Source of the DNA: Acholoe squamosa
Taxonomy: Eukaryota > Annelida > Polychaeta > Phyllodocida > Polynoidae
Direction of reading: 5' to 3'
Length of the DNA: 64,000 nucleotides
NCBI GenBank assembly: GCA_949317995.1
Contig: OX439037.1
Span: 22,503,182-22,567,181, forward strand
Shown here: piece by piece, positions 1-12,700 of the stretch
How the letters are laid out: the number at the start of each line of letters is the position of its first letter
Position numbering within the stretch: the stretch's first letter is position 1
Notes under the pieces: model-generated
Databases searched by the model: none
Told to the model about the DNA's origin: nothing
What the model saw: only the letters and a program-made list of their open reading frames with translations
Made by a program: the position numbers and the translations under genes

Positions 1-509
1 ACTAAAATATCAAAGTAAACTATCCCCAAATCCTCCATCACCAAAGTGTAAGGAGCTCAGCTGGTACCCTTTCATAGCCAAGCATATCTTCAGAGCATGG
101 AATTTGTTGTGGCAGTTCTAACTGATGTAGGGTTTACGGACTCAAATTAATAGATATACAGTTACTTGCTCCAGGAGGAAAGGTCAATGGGCCAAAGTAA
201 AATACAATGTAGTAATCTCCCACCTGGACTTATAATTGTTAGCCCTAACAACAGGATGGACAGCCCAAATAGGTATTTACAACTTGCTCAGAGAAAAGGG
301 TTCCCTGCAACTGGTGCTTTTGATTTTAAGATAGGTTTTTTAATCTAGCCCTGTCGAAATCTTACATTATTTCATCGTGCTGGACGGATCAGTTTAATCT
401 AGCCCTGTCGAAATGTCTGATTTTAAGAAATGATATTGTTTCTGCAACAAATCTAAAAGCCACTTTATGGTTCCCATGATTGATACTGCTAGTAACCATA
501 GAAATATAG
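1..509. other. Intron or 3' flank of ITSN
   Basis: No exon recognised. A 22-bp direct repeat (TTTAATCTAGCCCTGTCGAA and two more bases) lies at 339-360 and 393-414. Confidence 0.6.
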
Positions 510-727
510 CTACTTACAAGACGTCCCTTCGGATTCCTTATTATCGACAACCGCGTCTGCTAGGGATGACACATAGTTGCTAGGGAAGAGCCCCGTTTGG
601 CCATTCACCTCGCCCTTCCACCAATCGGCATCGTCTTTTAGGATAACATTGATGATAGATCCTTTATGGAAGGTCAGTTCATCACTATTTTGTGCCTCAT
701 AACTGAATATTGCCATCACCTGCTCCA
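510..727 (-). CDS. ITSN: ITSN exon: SH3E, with stop codon built into the donor
   Basis: Complete SH3[18 protein letters not shown] and [19 protein letters not shown]. At 517-510 the minus strand reads GTAAGTAG. Read through, it gives Cys-Lys-stop (stop at 510-512, short isoform). Used as a donor after 518, it leaves phase 1 for downstream exons (long isoform with DH-PH-C2, outside the window). Confidence 0.93.
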
Positions 728-3700
728 CTGTGTGAGAGGGGGAAAGGGTTAGTATTACAACACCGCTAATGAATTGCATTGAGAATCCTGTTGCTGTTTG
801 TATTTTCTATTTCCATTTTTTGTTCGTTTTTTACTTGAAACGTGTTTTTTCTTCGTCTTTTCTTTCTTCTTTTCTAATTAAGCTGAACAGTCATGTAGAA
901 TGACTATTCCATACACCAATGTACTGGGTAATATTTCTACAGGGATTTTATACATGAATTCATAGCAAACCACATGGCATATAATATCGTTACATGAGAA
1001 AGGGATAATATATTCATGAAGTACATGTCCCAACATTATCTATTAGATTATCACTATGCAGAGGTACTCACATGCCGGTGCACTGGAGGGTTGTGGTGGT
1101 TGTGGCGTCTCTGTCCGACTTCCAGCATCCTGAAAGAATTATACACAGAGGTTTAAAAGGATTGCTCCAAACTGAGTATTTCTTCAAGTGTTGAAGGTCT
1201 GCCTCGAGGAAAACTGCTTGAGGCTAGTGAGTGAGGAAGTATTCAGTTGGAACAATTTAAAAAAAATTATGTATTAAATTCATGTAACATTGAAATCTAC
1301 CATAAAATGGCTATTTCATAAGGGACTTGAGGCTATTTGATAATGTCGCCGTGGAGAATGAGATCCAATTTCTTCATGTTTAATAATCTGTTCATCTATT
1401 TTCTTACCGACAGATTTGGTGAACCACATTTCATTGGGGATGAGCTGAGAGAGGCCCGGTTAGGATCTGGTGTCGACCTGGCACTTGAAGGACCTAATAA
1501 CTTGACATAGTTTGCAGGGAACCATCCAATCTTCCTCTTTTGACCACGCGCCTGAGCACAGAAAGAAAATGAGCAAACAAGTTTTAAGTCAAGTTGTAGA
1601 ACAAAGGTCTTATTCATTGCTGCTAGTAGCTAAATCTAAAGGAAAGGTGGATTTCACCAACAGAAAAAGAAAGGTATCAAAAACTAAATAAGAAAAGAGC
1701 TGACTCATGCATGTTTTCACTATTAAAGCATGACAAGTACATTAATGCTTTTGTGATACAACAGGGTTGATATAGCTAGCATTATGTATACAACAATGTA
1801 GTGTTGGTGAGTAGACTCACAACGGTAGAAAGCCAATGGTGCATGAGACCAATGAAAATGACTCTTGTGGCAGCATCTGGCATATTAAAGGGTTATTGAA
1901 GGGTTATTAAAGGTTCAGAGACGGTACATGTGACTCACCTGTAGTTCCCCTTCCCACCAGCCAGACTGGCTCTTCTTGCGTACCTGGATGAGCTGTCCGG
2001 GCATAAGGGACAGCTGCTCCTGTCCTGTAGCTTGGTATGCCGCTATCACATTAGCAATTTCTGCAAGAAATCCAGAGATGGGGCTGTTTGAAATCTAGTC
2101 AATGCATTAGATGAATTAAAGATCCATGGTATACATGAAGTATAAAGTCGTGAATATAACCGTATTCGGTGTGACAAGCGCACATACCGCAATAAGCCCA
2201 CACCCCCTACTTAATAGGACAATAGCCGTCAATCCCATTTGGACACTTATGTTGAATCAATGTTGATATGACGAAGATGACGTTGATCCACATTGCCAAC
2301 ACAATCAACCAGTTGTCAACTTTAATATAGTCAATGATCTGTGCCCATTGGGTAGCATCATAATTGTGTCAATCAATCCAGTTTTCAAGTCACGAAACCT
2401 ATACACCATGTGCAATGCCATAAATTATTTACAATCACTGGTAGTAAGGTAACATTTGAAAAACTCACCTGGTTTCTTGTTCAGTTTGGCTTCAGGCTAA
2501 AATAAAAGACAAACATGGTATATATAAACTACGGTACCATTTAAGTAATCTTTCAAAAGCAGTAAAAACCTTAAGTTATAAGTAATCAAAATCGGAAAGT
2601 ACTACTTCTGTATCACATAAACTATATCAGGTCCAAGCCTGAATGCACATACAAATAACAGTTCAAAATGTGAGGTGTAGAAAAACAGATATTGTTTTAA
2701 ATGTGATTGTGTGTTATTGAAATCTAAATCTACATATGAAGTTGTTCCACTGTTTGTCTCAAAATATGTATTTTGAAATCGATAAACATTTTTTTTCAGT
2801 AACTACAAATTCATTATCTTTGGTACTTCAACAATCTTATACTAACTTCATTAAACAAGTTAAATCTAAACTGTTTCTTAGCTAATTGGGACTTAGCACA
2901 TCTGTACAATATCTTAGAACTATCCCACACAGAATGCTCGCTTCTTAATATGTAAACATATTGTACTGTTTGTAAGTATTTAGATCAAACAATCATACAA
3001 AACTAGTCCCTAGAATGTTACGTTTATGATAGGTCACTCTTAAGGCAATCACAGGGGAATAATCTTTTCCCTTGAAACAATGGCAAGATTTGCAACAATT
3101 GAAGATTTTCTTACATAACCATGGTATTTATTACCCTTCAAAGTCACATCATGCCTAACACTTTATGTTTATTTGACATCATGATGCACCAATGCAGTAT
3201 TAGTGAGTAAATGAATAGCACTACATTGGTGAAACATGCTGACCCCCTTGGAAGTGTATAGATCTGTTCCGTGGGGTCAGCATGATTAATGAATGTAGCC
3301 CTATTCATGCACCATTAAAAGTCAGCATGATGTATCATAACACTATGACGGGTCTTTGAAGGGTTCTTAAAGCACACTGTATATAGGTTTCCTGGAGAGC
3401 AGTGTAAAAGCCCTAGAAATAGTGCCACCTCCTCATACAACTAGAGGATACAGTACATATTGAAAGCAGTAACCATGCATATACTGTACAGGGAAATTAA
3501 TTCTCAAGCAAACTTGCCGTGTCCATCAATAAGCAAAATCAATCCCATCCACAGGCATATAGATATGGGTAGTGTACATATGGATTGTTGGTCCTCTATG
3601 TATTTCACTTGCAAAATAGCTAATGATGTGCACAAAATAGGTGTAATATTAATGATATCATTCAATAATTGGCCCAATAATTCTCTGTCTTTTCAAGCTA

Positions 3701-6700
3701 TTCTGACTAAAAGATGATAGTCAAGTAACCTTAAGTAAGTTTCTACCAGGTGTGTAATGGGGTAATTTGACTACCATATCACCCAGCGTATAAGGCGCAG
3801 CTTATGTATGAAACTGACATTAGCTGTGCCTTGCAGGACTTTCAAAAAGCCTGTGTGTCTTGTAGGATGGCTAAACTTACATTATACACTGTATCTGACA
3901 AAATGTGCAATATTAAGCACTATGCGCCTTATACATGGGGTCATCTTGTACCTGTGGTGCCAAGGTAGTGGGTTTGCCTCAAGTACTAGCACAGAGACCA
4001 TTGTTTCTGCTAGGTCAATCACAAATGTATATCTGGTATTGGACCTAGGATAAGGTTGTCTTCAAATCTATGATGTGGAAACCCCATTCATTCTGCATCC
4101 TTACTCCTTCATGGCATACTTAATAGGGTTTAGTATAGTTTAGTTCAGGATACAAATGGATTATTTGTGTATCTCGATTCACCTGACTTAATGGCAACAT
4201 TTACCTAGCAATCTCTTAAAAGGTAAGTTTTATCGTCATTATTTTTGATGTCATTTAATGTTAAGCGCCAAATCTACTGCCATTGAAATCAAAGCCTATC
4301 ACTCAACTGTAAGTTATGTACTACAGTGGATATTGGAATTCAGTTGACTTCATGTACCTTTAAGTGTCTTATGATGTCTTATCAACTCTTACTTATTCAC
4401 TCCCCTGAGTAACTCTTCCAGTCCTTCATCATCTTTCTAATTTCTATCTTATCATAATCTTGAAAATCACGTTTCTTTCTCCTTATCTTTTCTGTCACTT
4501 CACAAATCAACCCACTTATTATTTTCATTATCAATTCTTATTATTTGATATACAGTAAAATAATACTTTTTCAACTGGCGGCTTTGTGGCTTTATCTGAA
4601 TTGTCTTCGGTGGTTAAGCTGAGGTTACTGTCTTCCAACACTGTATTCTCTTTCACTTCATCGGGCCCGGTACCCTCTGTCTGCCCAGTGCTAGACCAGA
4701 CATCTGCCTGATCATTGAGGGCTTCATCTGATCTGGGTTCTCCACCAAATGGGTCATTTGATTTGGGGTTTCCATCATGTGGGTCATTTGATGTATGGTC
4801 TTCACCAAATGGGTCAGAATCAAAGTCTGGGAATAAAACCCCGGCCACTTCAGCTGACTCGGGGCCTGGTTTTGAGTTCCAAATACCATCCCCTCCACCA
4901 TCACCCCACGGGACCGTGATGGCAAAGGGGTCCTCAGTGGAGGCCACATCCCCCAAATCAGGAAAATTTGCCTCATCTGGTTTGTCCTATAAAATACAAA
5001 GTGCCCTTTTCTTGTGTACAGGAGTTCTCTAATTGGTATGGTTTGTGCAAAGGGCACAACATTTCTAAGTTGTGGTTGCATTTTTGAGGATATATGTGTT
5101 GTACTTTGCTATAGAAGGTAGCTACAAAAAGGAGGGGACGGGTGTGTATGTACATGTACACTGATGGTCTTATGTTTATATATTAGATGGGCACACAACA
5201 CCAAAAGTGTTTGTTCTCTCAAAAGACTTTCCCTCACCCCCAATCCACTCCGGAAAGTGTTACCTTCTTTCTTTTTTTTTTTTTCAAAAAGGGGAGTTTC
5301 AGATAACCAGACCATATAATATAACAAAGTCAAACCTGAATATACATTGATTATAAGAAGTTCATAATAAAACTAGCCTTGACAAAGGCCTGTGAAGACC
5401 GATACATGTCAGCACTCTAGTACTTCATCCCACAGGTTTCTATTTTTAGTCACCACGAGCATAAAAGGAGAAAGTTTAGAGAGTATTTACCACCCTTCAA
5501 ATATGATTATCATAAAGGATTTACTGTAATGCCTTCAAGTTTTCCTTTACCACTAGCAAAACTGTTCCATGTTAGAAATTGTCCGTAATTTTTTATCATA
5601 TTTTACCCTTGAAATTATAGCCATGTTACCTGAAACATACCTTTTTTAACTAGGAGTTTTGTCAAACCAATAACAGATATGGAATATCGTAATATGTGCT
5701 TAACCAGTGTATTGAGATAATGATTCTTATGCTAGCAAAAGAAAAGCAAAGCCACATCAACACTTGCAATATACAATGTACAGCGACACCATAGCTTTCC
5801 AGTTTTATAATTCATAAAAAAAAAAACCAGAGAAAGCCATAGTGCCCGAAGGTGGAAAATACATTGAGGGGATCGCGGAACAGGTGCCACGAATGGAAGG
5901 GATAGCTTTCAAAAAGAGCACGTTGGGAGGAAAAAGGCGAAGCAAAGGTTGTCTATTCCATGTTCTATGATTAGCTTTACTATTTTCCATTGTGTATTTC
6001 CAGTACTGGGCTTGAGATACGTTCGCTGCTGGCAAAAAGATTTTTGCATTACATTTATCAATTTTGTTAATATACGGAAAATACCAAATATATGGTTCTT
6101 AAGACCTTTTATATTGAAATTCACAAGATAAAACCTAGTTTCATAATAGTATTGTTATACAAGAGAGAGTTTTTCTGGTTATGAACAGTAGTATTCAGAA
6201 AAAAAGGTGAATCGGTAACCTCGTTTCACATTTGTCCCTCGCGCACAGATAGGTACCCAGTGGTTAAAAGAGATGTGATTGGCTTAACACAGAAAGAGAA
6301 ACAAGTCTTCATTGACATATCTCCTGTTAACCATAAATGCCATTGTATCAGACTTTGGTCACATGGCAAAAGCTTTACAAAGTTCATGCCTACTTTGTGA
6401 AATTGAATTTTCATTGAAAATGCTCACAATGTGCGCAATTCATGTACCATTTATATTGTTATAATTTTGTGAATATTGAATCAAATGGGTCAATTTCCTA
6501 GAACAATGCAATACATAAAAAAGGAACAATTTCATGGGGCGCAGTAGACCCATTACAAGGACCAGAATTTTCTGTGGCACTTTCACACTATTGAAACATA
6601 TGGTGGTGGTGATAAGTGAAACAGGCTGCAATGTACAATGAAACCCTGCCTTGATAGATAGGCTTTTGGATGCAATGTTATCGTCAACATCTACCATAAG

Positions 6701-9700
6701 CAATTGAGGTTGGTCTGCATGTGGGTTCTGCTGAAATAAGAAAGAGAAGTGCCAATCAGCGCACTCATCACGACCGGTTAGACCTTGAAGTGCCCCATGG
6801 TGTGTTACTTTAAGGGCCGCTATTGTAGGAGTGCATCATGCCCATTGGTCTGCATGATGCACCGATGAAGTGCTAGCAAGCAGTCTCGCCAGCGCTTCAT
6901 TGGTGCATCATGCCGAGCCTCTGGGATCCCGTAGGGTAGGCATGATGCATGAATGCAGCCCTGGTGAGTAACTCGCCAGGGCTGCATTCACGCATCATGA
7001 CGACCAATGGGCATGATACATTAATGCCCTAGCAGCCCTTCCCCACTTTGGATCATCATGGTGTATGAATGCAGCCCAAGTGAGTATCTCCAATGCTGTA
7101 TCTACACACCATGGAGACCTGATGCAGTTGATACATGCCTGAAGGGTTCACAATGATGCATCATTACAGTGCAGGCAAGTTACTCGCCAGCACTGAATTG
7201 ACACATCATGACAACAGACAGACATGAAGGTTAGGTTGTTCTGCTGCCCTCAAAGAATAAGGTTTGGTTTGAATTGTTAGAATCGATACTCATTGATGCC
7301 CAGTGTTCAAACAAGTAATCATGCAACAGTTACACACAGCAATAATAATAGTGCTCTTATTAAATGCATATCCATAAGAGCTACAACTTTAGGAAACACA
7401 TTACGTTCGTTCTATACAGTTTAGATAATCAAGGATACCTGAGAAATGATATTGTCAATGTCTCGTTACATGTCATGAAGTGAGGTAACAGGAGTCCAGA
7501 CAATTCAGTTGATGATCCAGCTTTATTGTAAGATTGGCATGATGAGTAACTGATACAGTGTACAATATAGTACTCGCCAGTCTGACCAAGCTATATCCTA
7601 AGCCAAGGCACCTGAGTGTCGTAGGGTCTAGGTTGGAGAAGAATAAGATGCTGAGGCTTGATCCTGACTAGGTTATATAGTCAGGAGCAAGCCCAGATGA
7701 CGTCGTGTCTATTTCTGTACTTTCTATTTTTAGTATAGGGAGCGACTCAAATATGCTGAGTCGGTGGTTCTGCTCAGTCCCAATCTGTGGTAGGAGGGGT
7801 GAGCTGCTCCTATTGGCTAGGTGAATCTAAAAATAGTTGAGTTCTCCAGTGGGGGATCCACAGGAGGGAGCCTGGGGATTTCCCACTGGAGGAGGGCAGG
7901 TGTGAACTCTTCACCCTGCCAAGCTAAAAATAGGTTGACCTTGGTTTGAACTAGGGGGTAGCTTGGCCAGTTTGGTTTGAGTATGTCGTTCATAATTATA
8001 ATACATAGAATAGTCCATTGACATATCCCCACATTCCCACTCATCTCTGCATGAGGTTAAAGGGAGTATAATTATAAGGAATGAGAGTCTATATCAAGTC
8101 CATTGACATGCTCAAGTATAAGATGTGAAATAGGGGGCTGAAAAGATGTTCAGCGCTGGGTAAAGATTGATATTACCAAGTTTCTTGTGAAAAGGGGGTA
8201 CAATATTTGGTTCTACCGGTAGTAGTTGGTACAAAACATAGGAGCTTGGATAACAACTGATATTTTTCTTAGCTAAAACTACTTGAACTTGCATCCTCTC
8301 AATTGAGGCAAATTCTGTGAACTAATTCAAAATAATCTGGCTTGAACACTACAAGAATAGATGCTAAGGGTACTAAGACTGCTCTGGCTGAGCAGGGTAG
8401 TAGGGGCATGACTAGGTCTGTCTTGTTCATCATACATTGTCAAAATACATTTTCTATATCCAGTATAAAAATATACGGTATAAAATTACAAATACATCAG
8501 CGGTATAAAAGCACAGATTGTTTAAAGGAGGTTTTAAATAAGGTGAAAATATGTACATGCTGTCCTTACATACAAGGTTTTAACAAATAAGTTAATGATT
8601 GAGCTGGGCAGTAGTGGTATCACTGCTAAGCTACATATATGGGCGAGGTGACGATCATCAGTGACATACAGTAAGATGTGACCGAAGATCTCTTTTGGAC
8701 TAGCTTGTACATAAAATAATTGAAAACACAAACTTGCATGCAAGGAGAAACTGTTCACCCAGAGCCGAGAGGTTGGTGAAAATGTGAAATTTCTAAAAAA
8801 AAATTTTTTGGATTTTTGGAAAAGGGGGCATTTGGCCCGAGGTAGTTGTCACTTGTTACTTTTGGGGTTGAAAGGCTTGCCGAGGTGGCATTCTGTAGAA
8901 TTTTAGTAGTGGAAATTACAGGCTCTGGATGTTCAACTTCTTGAGACAATAAATATTTCAAAACATTTTTCACACATGGTTTTCTACTGAGGCTAAAACC
9001 CATAAATACAATGACATGGTTGGGCTTGAAAAGAGGGATGGGGGCTCTGTGGCACCTGAAAGCTAGGGTTGATCTGCCAGCCAGGTCAACTCTAAGCTTA
9101 CACAGAGTTTTTACAAGTAAATGTATGGTGGTTTATTGGTTAAGATGGTACAATATGAGTTTGGTTTTATTTTTACCATCGTGGAGAAATCGTGTGAACC
9201 TTGCAGATCGAATTAAAGGTCACATACAAATGAAAGCGGTACTGTGGTTCTTGGGGGGGGGGCGTTTTAAATTGTGTCCCTACAATCGATAAATATGGAA
9301 GGAAGGTAAGAATAACACTGATTTGTAATTGAATTCGGAGGGGTTTACATGACTTTCTGAATATTAATGTTTCCATGGTTTACTGTCTCCAGCACTGACA
9401 CTGGAGGGGGGTAGGTTAGGGTGGGGTCTGGGGGTTCTTATGTAGAATCTGCCTCTTGCCCACTTCCTTCTGAGTGCAGCCCTTTTAATAGGAGTGCTGG
9501 GGTCTAAATCTATGTCTCTAAAATCCTCTTCCACCGAGGCCAGGTTGCCTGGTTCGGCAGAAGTAGAGGTTGAAGAGTCAGAGTCTTCAGACTCGGAGCT
9601 ATTGTCATTTTTGTTGTCCTGGTGATCTAGGTTTGAGGTGCTATTGGTGAAGGTGGTGGTGGTGTAGTGTCTCTGGGATACTAGGGGTCTGAACCTGATG

Positions 9701-12700
9701 CCTGTGTAGGAGCAGGGGCAGACAAAACCCTCAGGGGTGCTGGAGCACAGTCTGCACCCTGCTATTAGGCATTTTGGCCTTGCTGGGGTGCGGGGGTTGC
9801 TCCTCCAGTTGTAGCGGGCCTCTGGGATGGGGGTGTCGGCCCTTCTGCTGCGTGTATTTCCGCCGTTAGGGTTCGTTCCTCCTGAGTATTGAGGGTAACT
9901 GGTTTCCTGACCTGGGTATTTTTCGGCTGAGGAGTTTTCTGGTCTTTCAGGGCCGGCTTCGTCGGTGTTGGACTGGTCCCAGTCATCTCGCGTTGACCTG
10001 TTCAGAAAACAACATAGAGCCGAGAAAACAAAGCATTAGAGACCGTGTCAGGGTTGTATGGTTCACAATCAGGTCCGCAATAATACTAAGATTAACCCAT
10101 GGTGCTAAATTTTAGTCAAGTTGACACCTAGGAGTACCATACAGAAGCAAAGGTTTTGGTTTGGAGCTAGGCGGGAGGCCGTATCCAAGGACTCTATGTT
10201 AATTTCAATGCTACACACCTGGCGGCGCCAGCGGACGGTCGCTGGGCCGTACGCTGCTTTGTCTCGGATTTTAGTTCAGGAAAATAACACCAAGAGGCGC
10301 CACTGCACCAGCGTCTGTACAGCGTTTGGTTAATGTATGGGATTTACGTTAAGGCCTATGAGTTTACGGTAAATGAGAGATGTAGACTTGCACCAACCCT
10401 TCAGGGTTGGGACGGGGGCTGGGGAGGTTTACTTTGTATTTTGGGTTGGGGGGGGGTTGGTTTGGTTTTGAGAATTTTGGAAAACGACTGGAACGGTCTG
10501 GATTTTTGAGGTTCGAAAATTGGGCCGAAAAATGAGCTTAAGGTTCCCGCGGTAGGGTCCACTATAAAAGGGGAAGACGGCGTTTTTGACGTCAGAAACT
10601 GCTGAAATATTGACGGAGGAAGTTCGCACCAAACCCCGGAGATTTTGAAGGAGGCTCTGTGTTGCTTCGGCAAAAAAAAAGGAAAAGGATTGTCATGGAG
10701 GTGTCGCTCTCCATCCATGTCACGGAGTTGGGGACCGTTTGCCTGATGCTCCGCGTCGTTGAGCCGGTGGGGTGAGTCAAAATCTAATGGATGGATTCAT
10801 TGTTAATGTGCTAATTTGTTCGTCGTTGAAAAACATTATGCTGTTTTTCACAGAGGGTGGCTTTGGTTTCTCTCCAGGGTGCGTGTGTATCTGGTGGTGG
10901 TTGGATGGGTGCCCTATGCGTGTCATGGTTTTAAGGGCCTGCAAGGGGGCCCCGGGGGCACCGGCAGCGGACCCTGTGGGGTTTCTGCTTAGGAGAGAGG
11001 TGAGTGATATTTCAGGAGTTTTTGAAATTTTGTGGGGCTATTTTTAGGTTTTTAATTAGGAGGGTTGAAATGCAACGAAAAATTTGAATCCTTGTAAGGG
11101 GTCGATGGGGAGTAAAGGGCTGTCTGTTTGGTTTCAGGGATATTGATATGAAGGCGTGGGTCGGTTGAGGACGGGCAGACAAGAGAGCCGGGGAGTGAGA
11201 GAAAGAAAGAAAAGGAGGATGTGAAGCCGGAGAAAAGGACTAGATTCCAGAAGGTGGCGAGGCCTAATGCGCTATGTGATTGACTGTGATTTCCCTGTGA
11301 TTTATTATTGTGATTACGGCATCAACAGCCAGAAGGGCTCGGATCAACCTGTGATAAGTGACTTTGATAATATGCTTGATTCCTCGTGATTTTAATGTGA
11401 TTGGCGCCAGAGAACCTGATTAATTTGTGATATTTGCTAATAATATAGAAAAGTCCACCACCAGTTTAGAGTTTTGTTATGGATTTTGGGGCTTGTAAAT
11501 TGGGTGCCGGTGTTGTCTGAATTAGATTGGTATAGTGATCGGGGAGTGGTAAGTCGGGGTATGTTGCAAGTCTACTGTAATATAAACACGTGCATATGTT
11601 ATTGTATTGGCGTGCACACCACGTGTGGACGTTTATTTGGTTATGCATATTGTCATGTGAGCGTGATCACGTGCGAAAAATTTGCATTTGGTGACTGGTT
11701 TCGGTACTGGGGACGCTCGGCAACGTCATGACGCTGCGTTTGGCGCGAAAATGCCCAGACGCAGCGTCAGCACTAGACGTCTGTGATCCGCTAACAACAT
11801 TCAAAATTGGGTCAGTGGGGCTGCTATTGTATAGGTATGTGGCGGTATGTTTGTTTTAATGGGGCTATGTTTGTTAAGCTGATAAGACTGACGGGTAATG
11901 GGATGGGAGTCTGGAATGAGATGAGGCATGGCTCGGCATCGCCGGGCTGGGTTATCTGTGGGGTAGGGGGGGGGGGGGGGTGGGGTATCCCCACATAGGA
12001 TGTGTTATCCTGTGTGTGGCTATCCGGTCGTGTGCTGTGGTATGGTTGGTCGGTTCCATTATATGAGAAAATAGGGGTGGCCGGTGGCTGTAGAACGATT
12101 TTGGCTACGAAGACATGTGGGTATCCCCACATAAATCAAGACACGGACCTTAAGGATTTTGAACGGAAAAATAAACATACCGATTTCTGGTGGGAATTTG
12201 GTAGATATATCCTCCAGGGTGGGGTCGAACACGTACATGTCCTTAGGGGGTTGGTAGTCCTTTGGTGTGAATTTAGTTAGCTCCACCTGGCCGCTGGGAT
12301 TTTGGGTACCCCTGGGCCTGGGGCTGGGGCTGCTGGGGGCCTGGATCCTGGGGATTTCTGGGATGTTGGTGTCTTCGATTGTCTCATATCCCGGGGTCAG
12401 CTGGAAATCTGGCTGGGTCTTGGATTTGATGACCAGGGTCATAACATGTGGCTTCCCATTTAGGATCCTGTAGAGGGGTAGTCTCCAGAAAAGGGGGCAG
12501 CGAGGGTATCTCTCGAGCTGCACCACTCTTAATTGAGCGCCAATTATGAAGCTGACCTTGGCCTTCCAGTTGAGATCCAGGTGGCGGCCGAAGGGCATAG
12601 TGAGGCGGGGCTTTCCAATTTTAGGGGCCTTAATGAAGGGTGGCCATAGGTTGGAGCCGAAAATCATGGTTCCCACAACAAACTCGTATGTTCTGCCCTG

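Larger units (their letters stand above)
9998..12058. other. 2-kb region downstream of env, candidate intron/regulatory region
   Basis: Lies between the env donor (12180) and an acceptor TTCTGAACAG (exon from 9997). Sense frames are short and P-rich; a 105-codon ATG ORF lies at 10718-10401. It contains a hairpin CCAACCCT/AGGGTTGG (10393-10410), a CRE (10585-10595 area, TGACGTCA), three CACGTG motifs (about 11588-11670) and an E2F-type site inside a hairpin (11729-11769). Confidence 0.55.

Noticed and set aside
4653..5081. 142-codon minus ORF overlapping the DPF-rich exon
   Set aside because: Different frame from the phase-consistent ITSN exon.
6941..6999. CRISPR-like array
   Set aside because: Repeats are dispersed palindromes in a eukaryotic intron with no regular spacers or cas genes.
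11400..11420. TGGCGCCAGAGAACC as a retroviral primer binding site
   Set aside because: No LTR end beside it and it is far inside the element; resemblance only.
11474..11731. 85-codon plus-strand ORF
   Set aside because: No start codon or promoter of note, odd C/W-rich composition, overlaps likely regulatory motifs.
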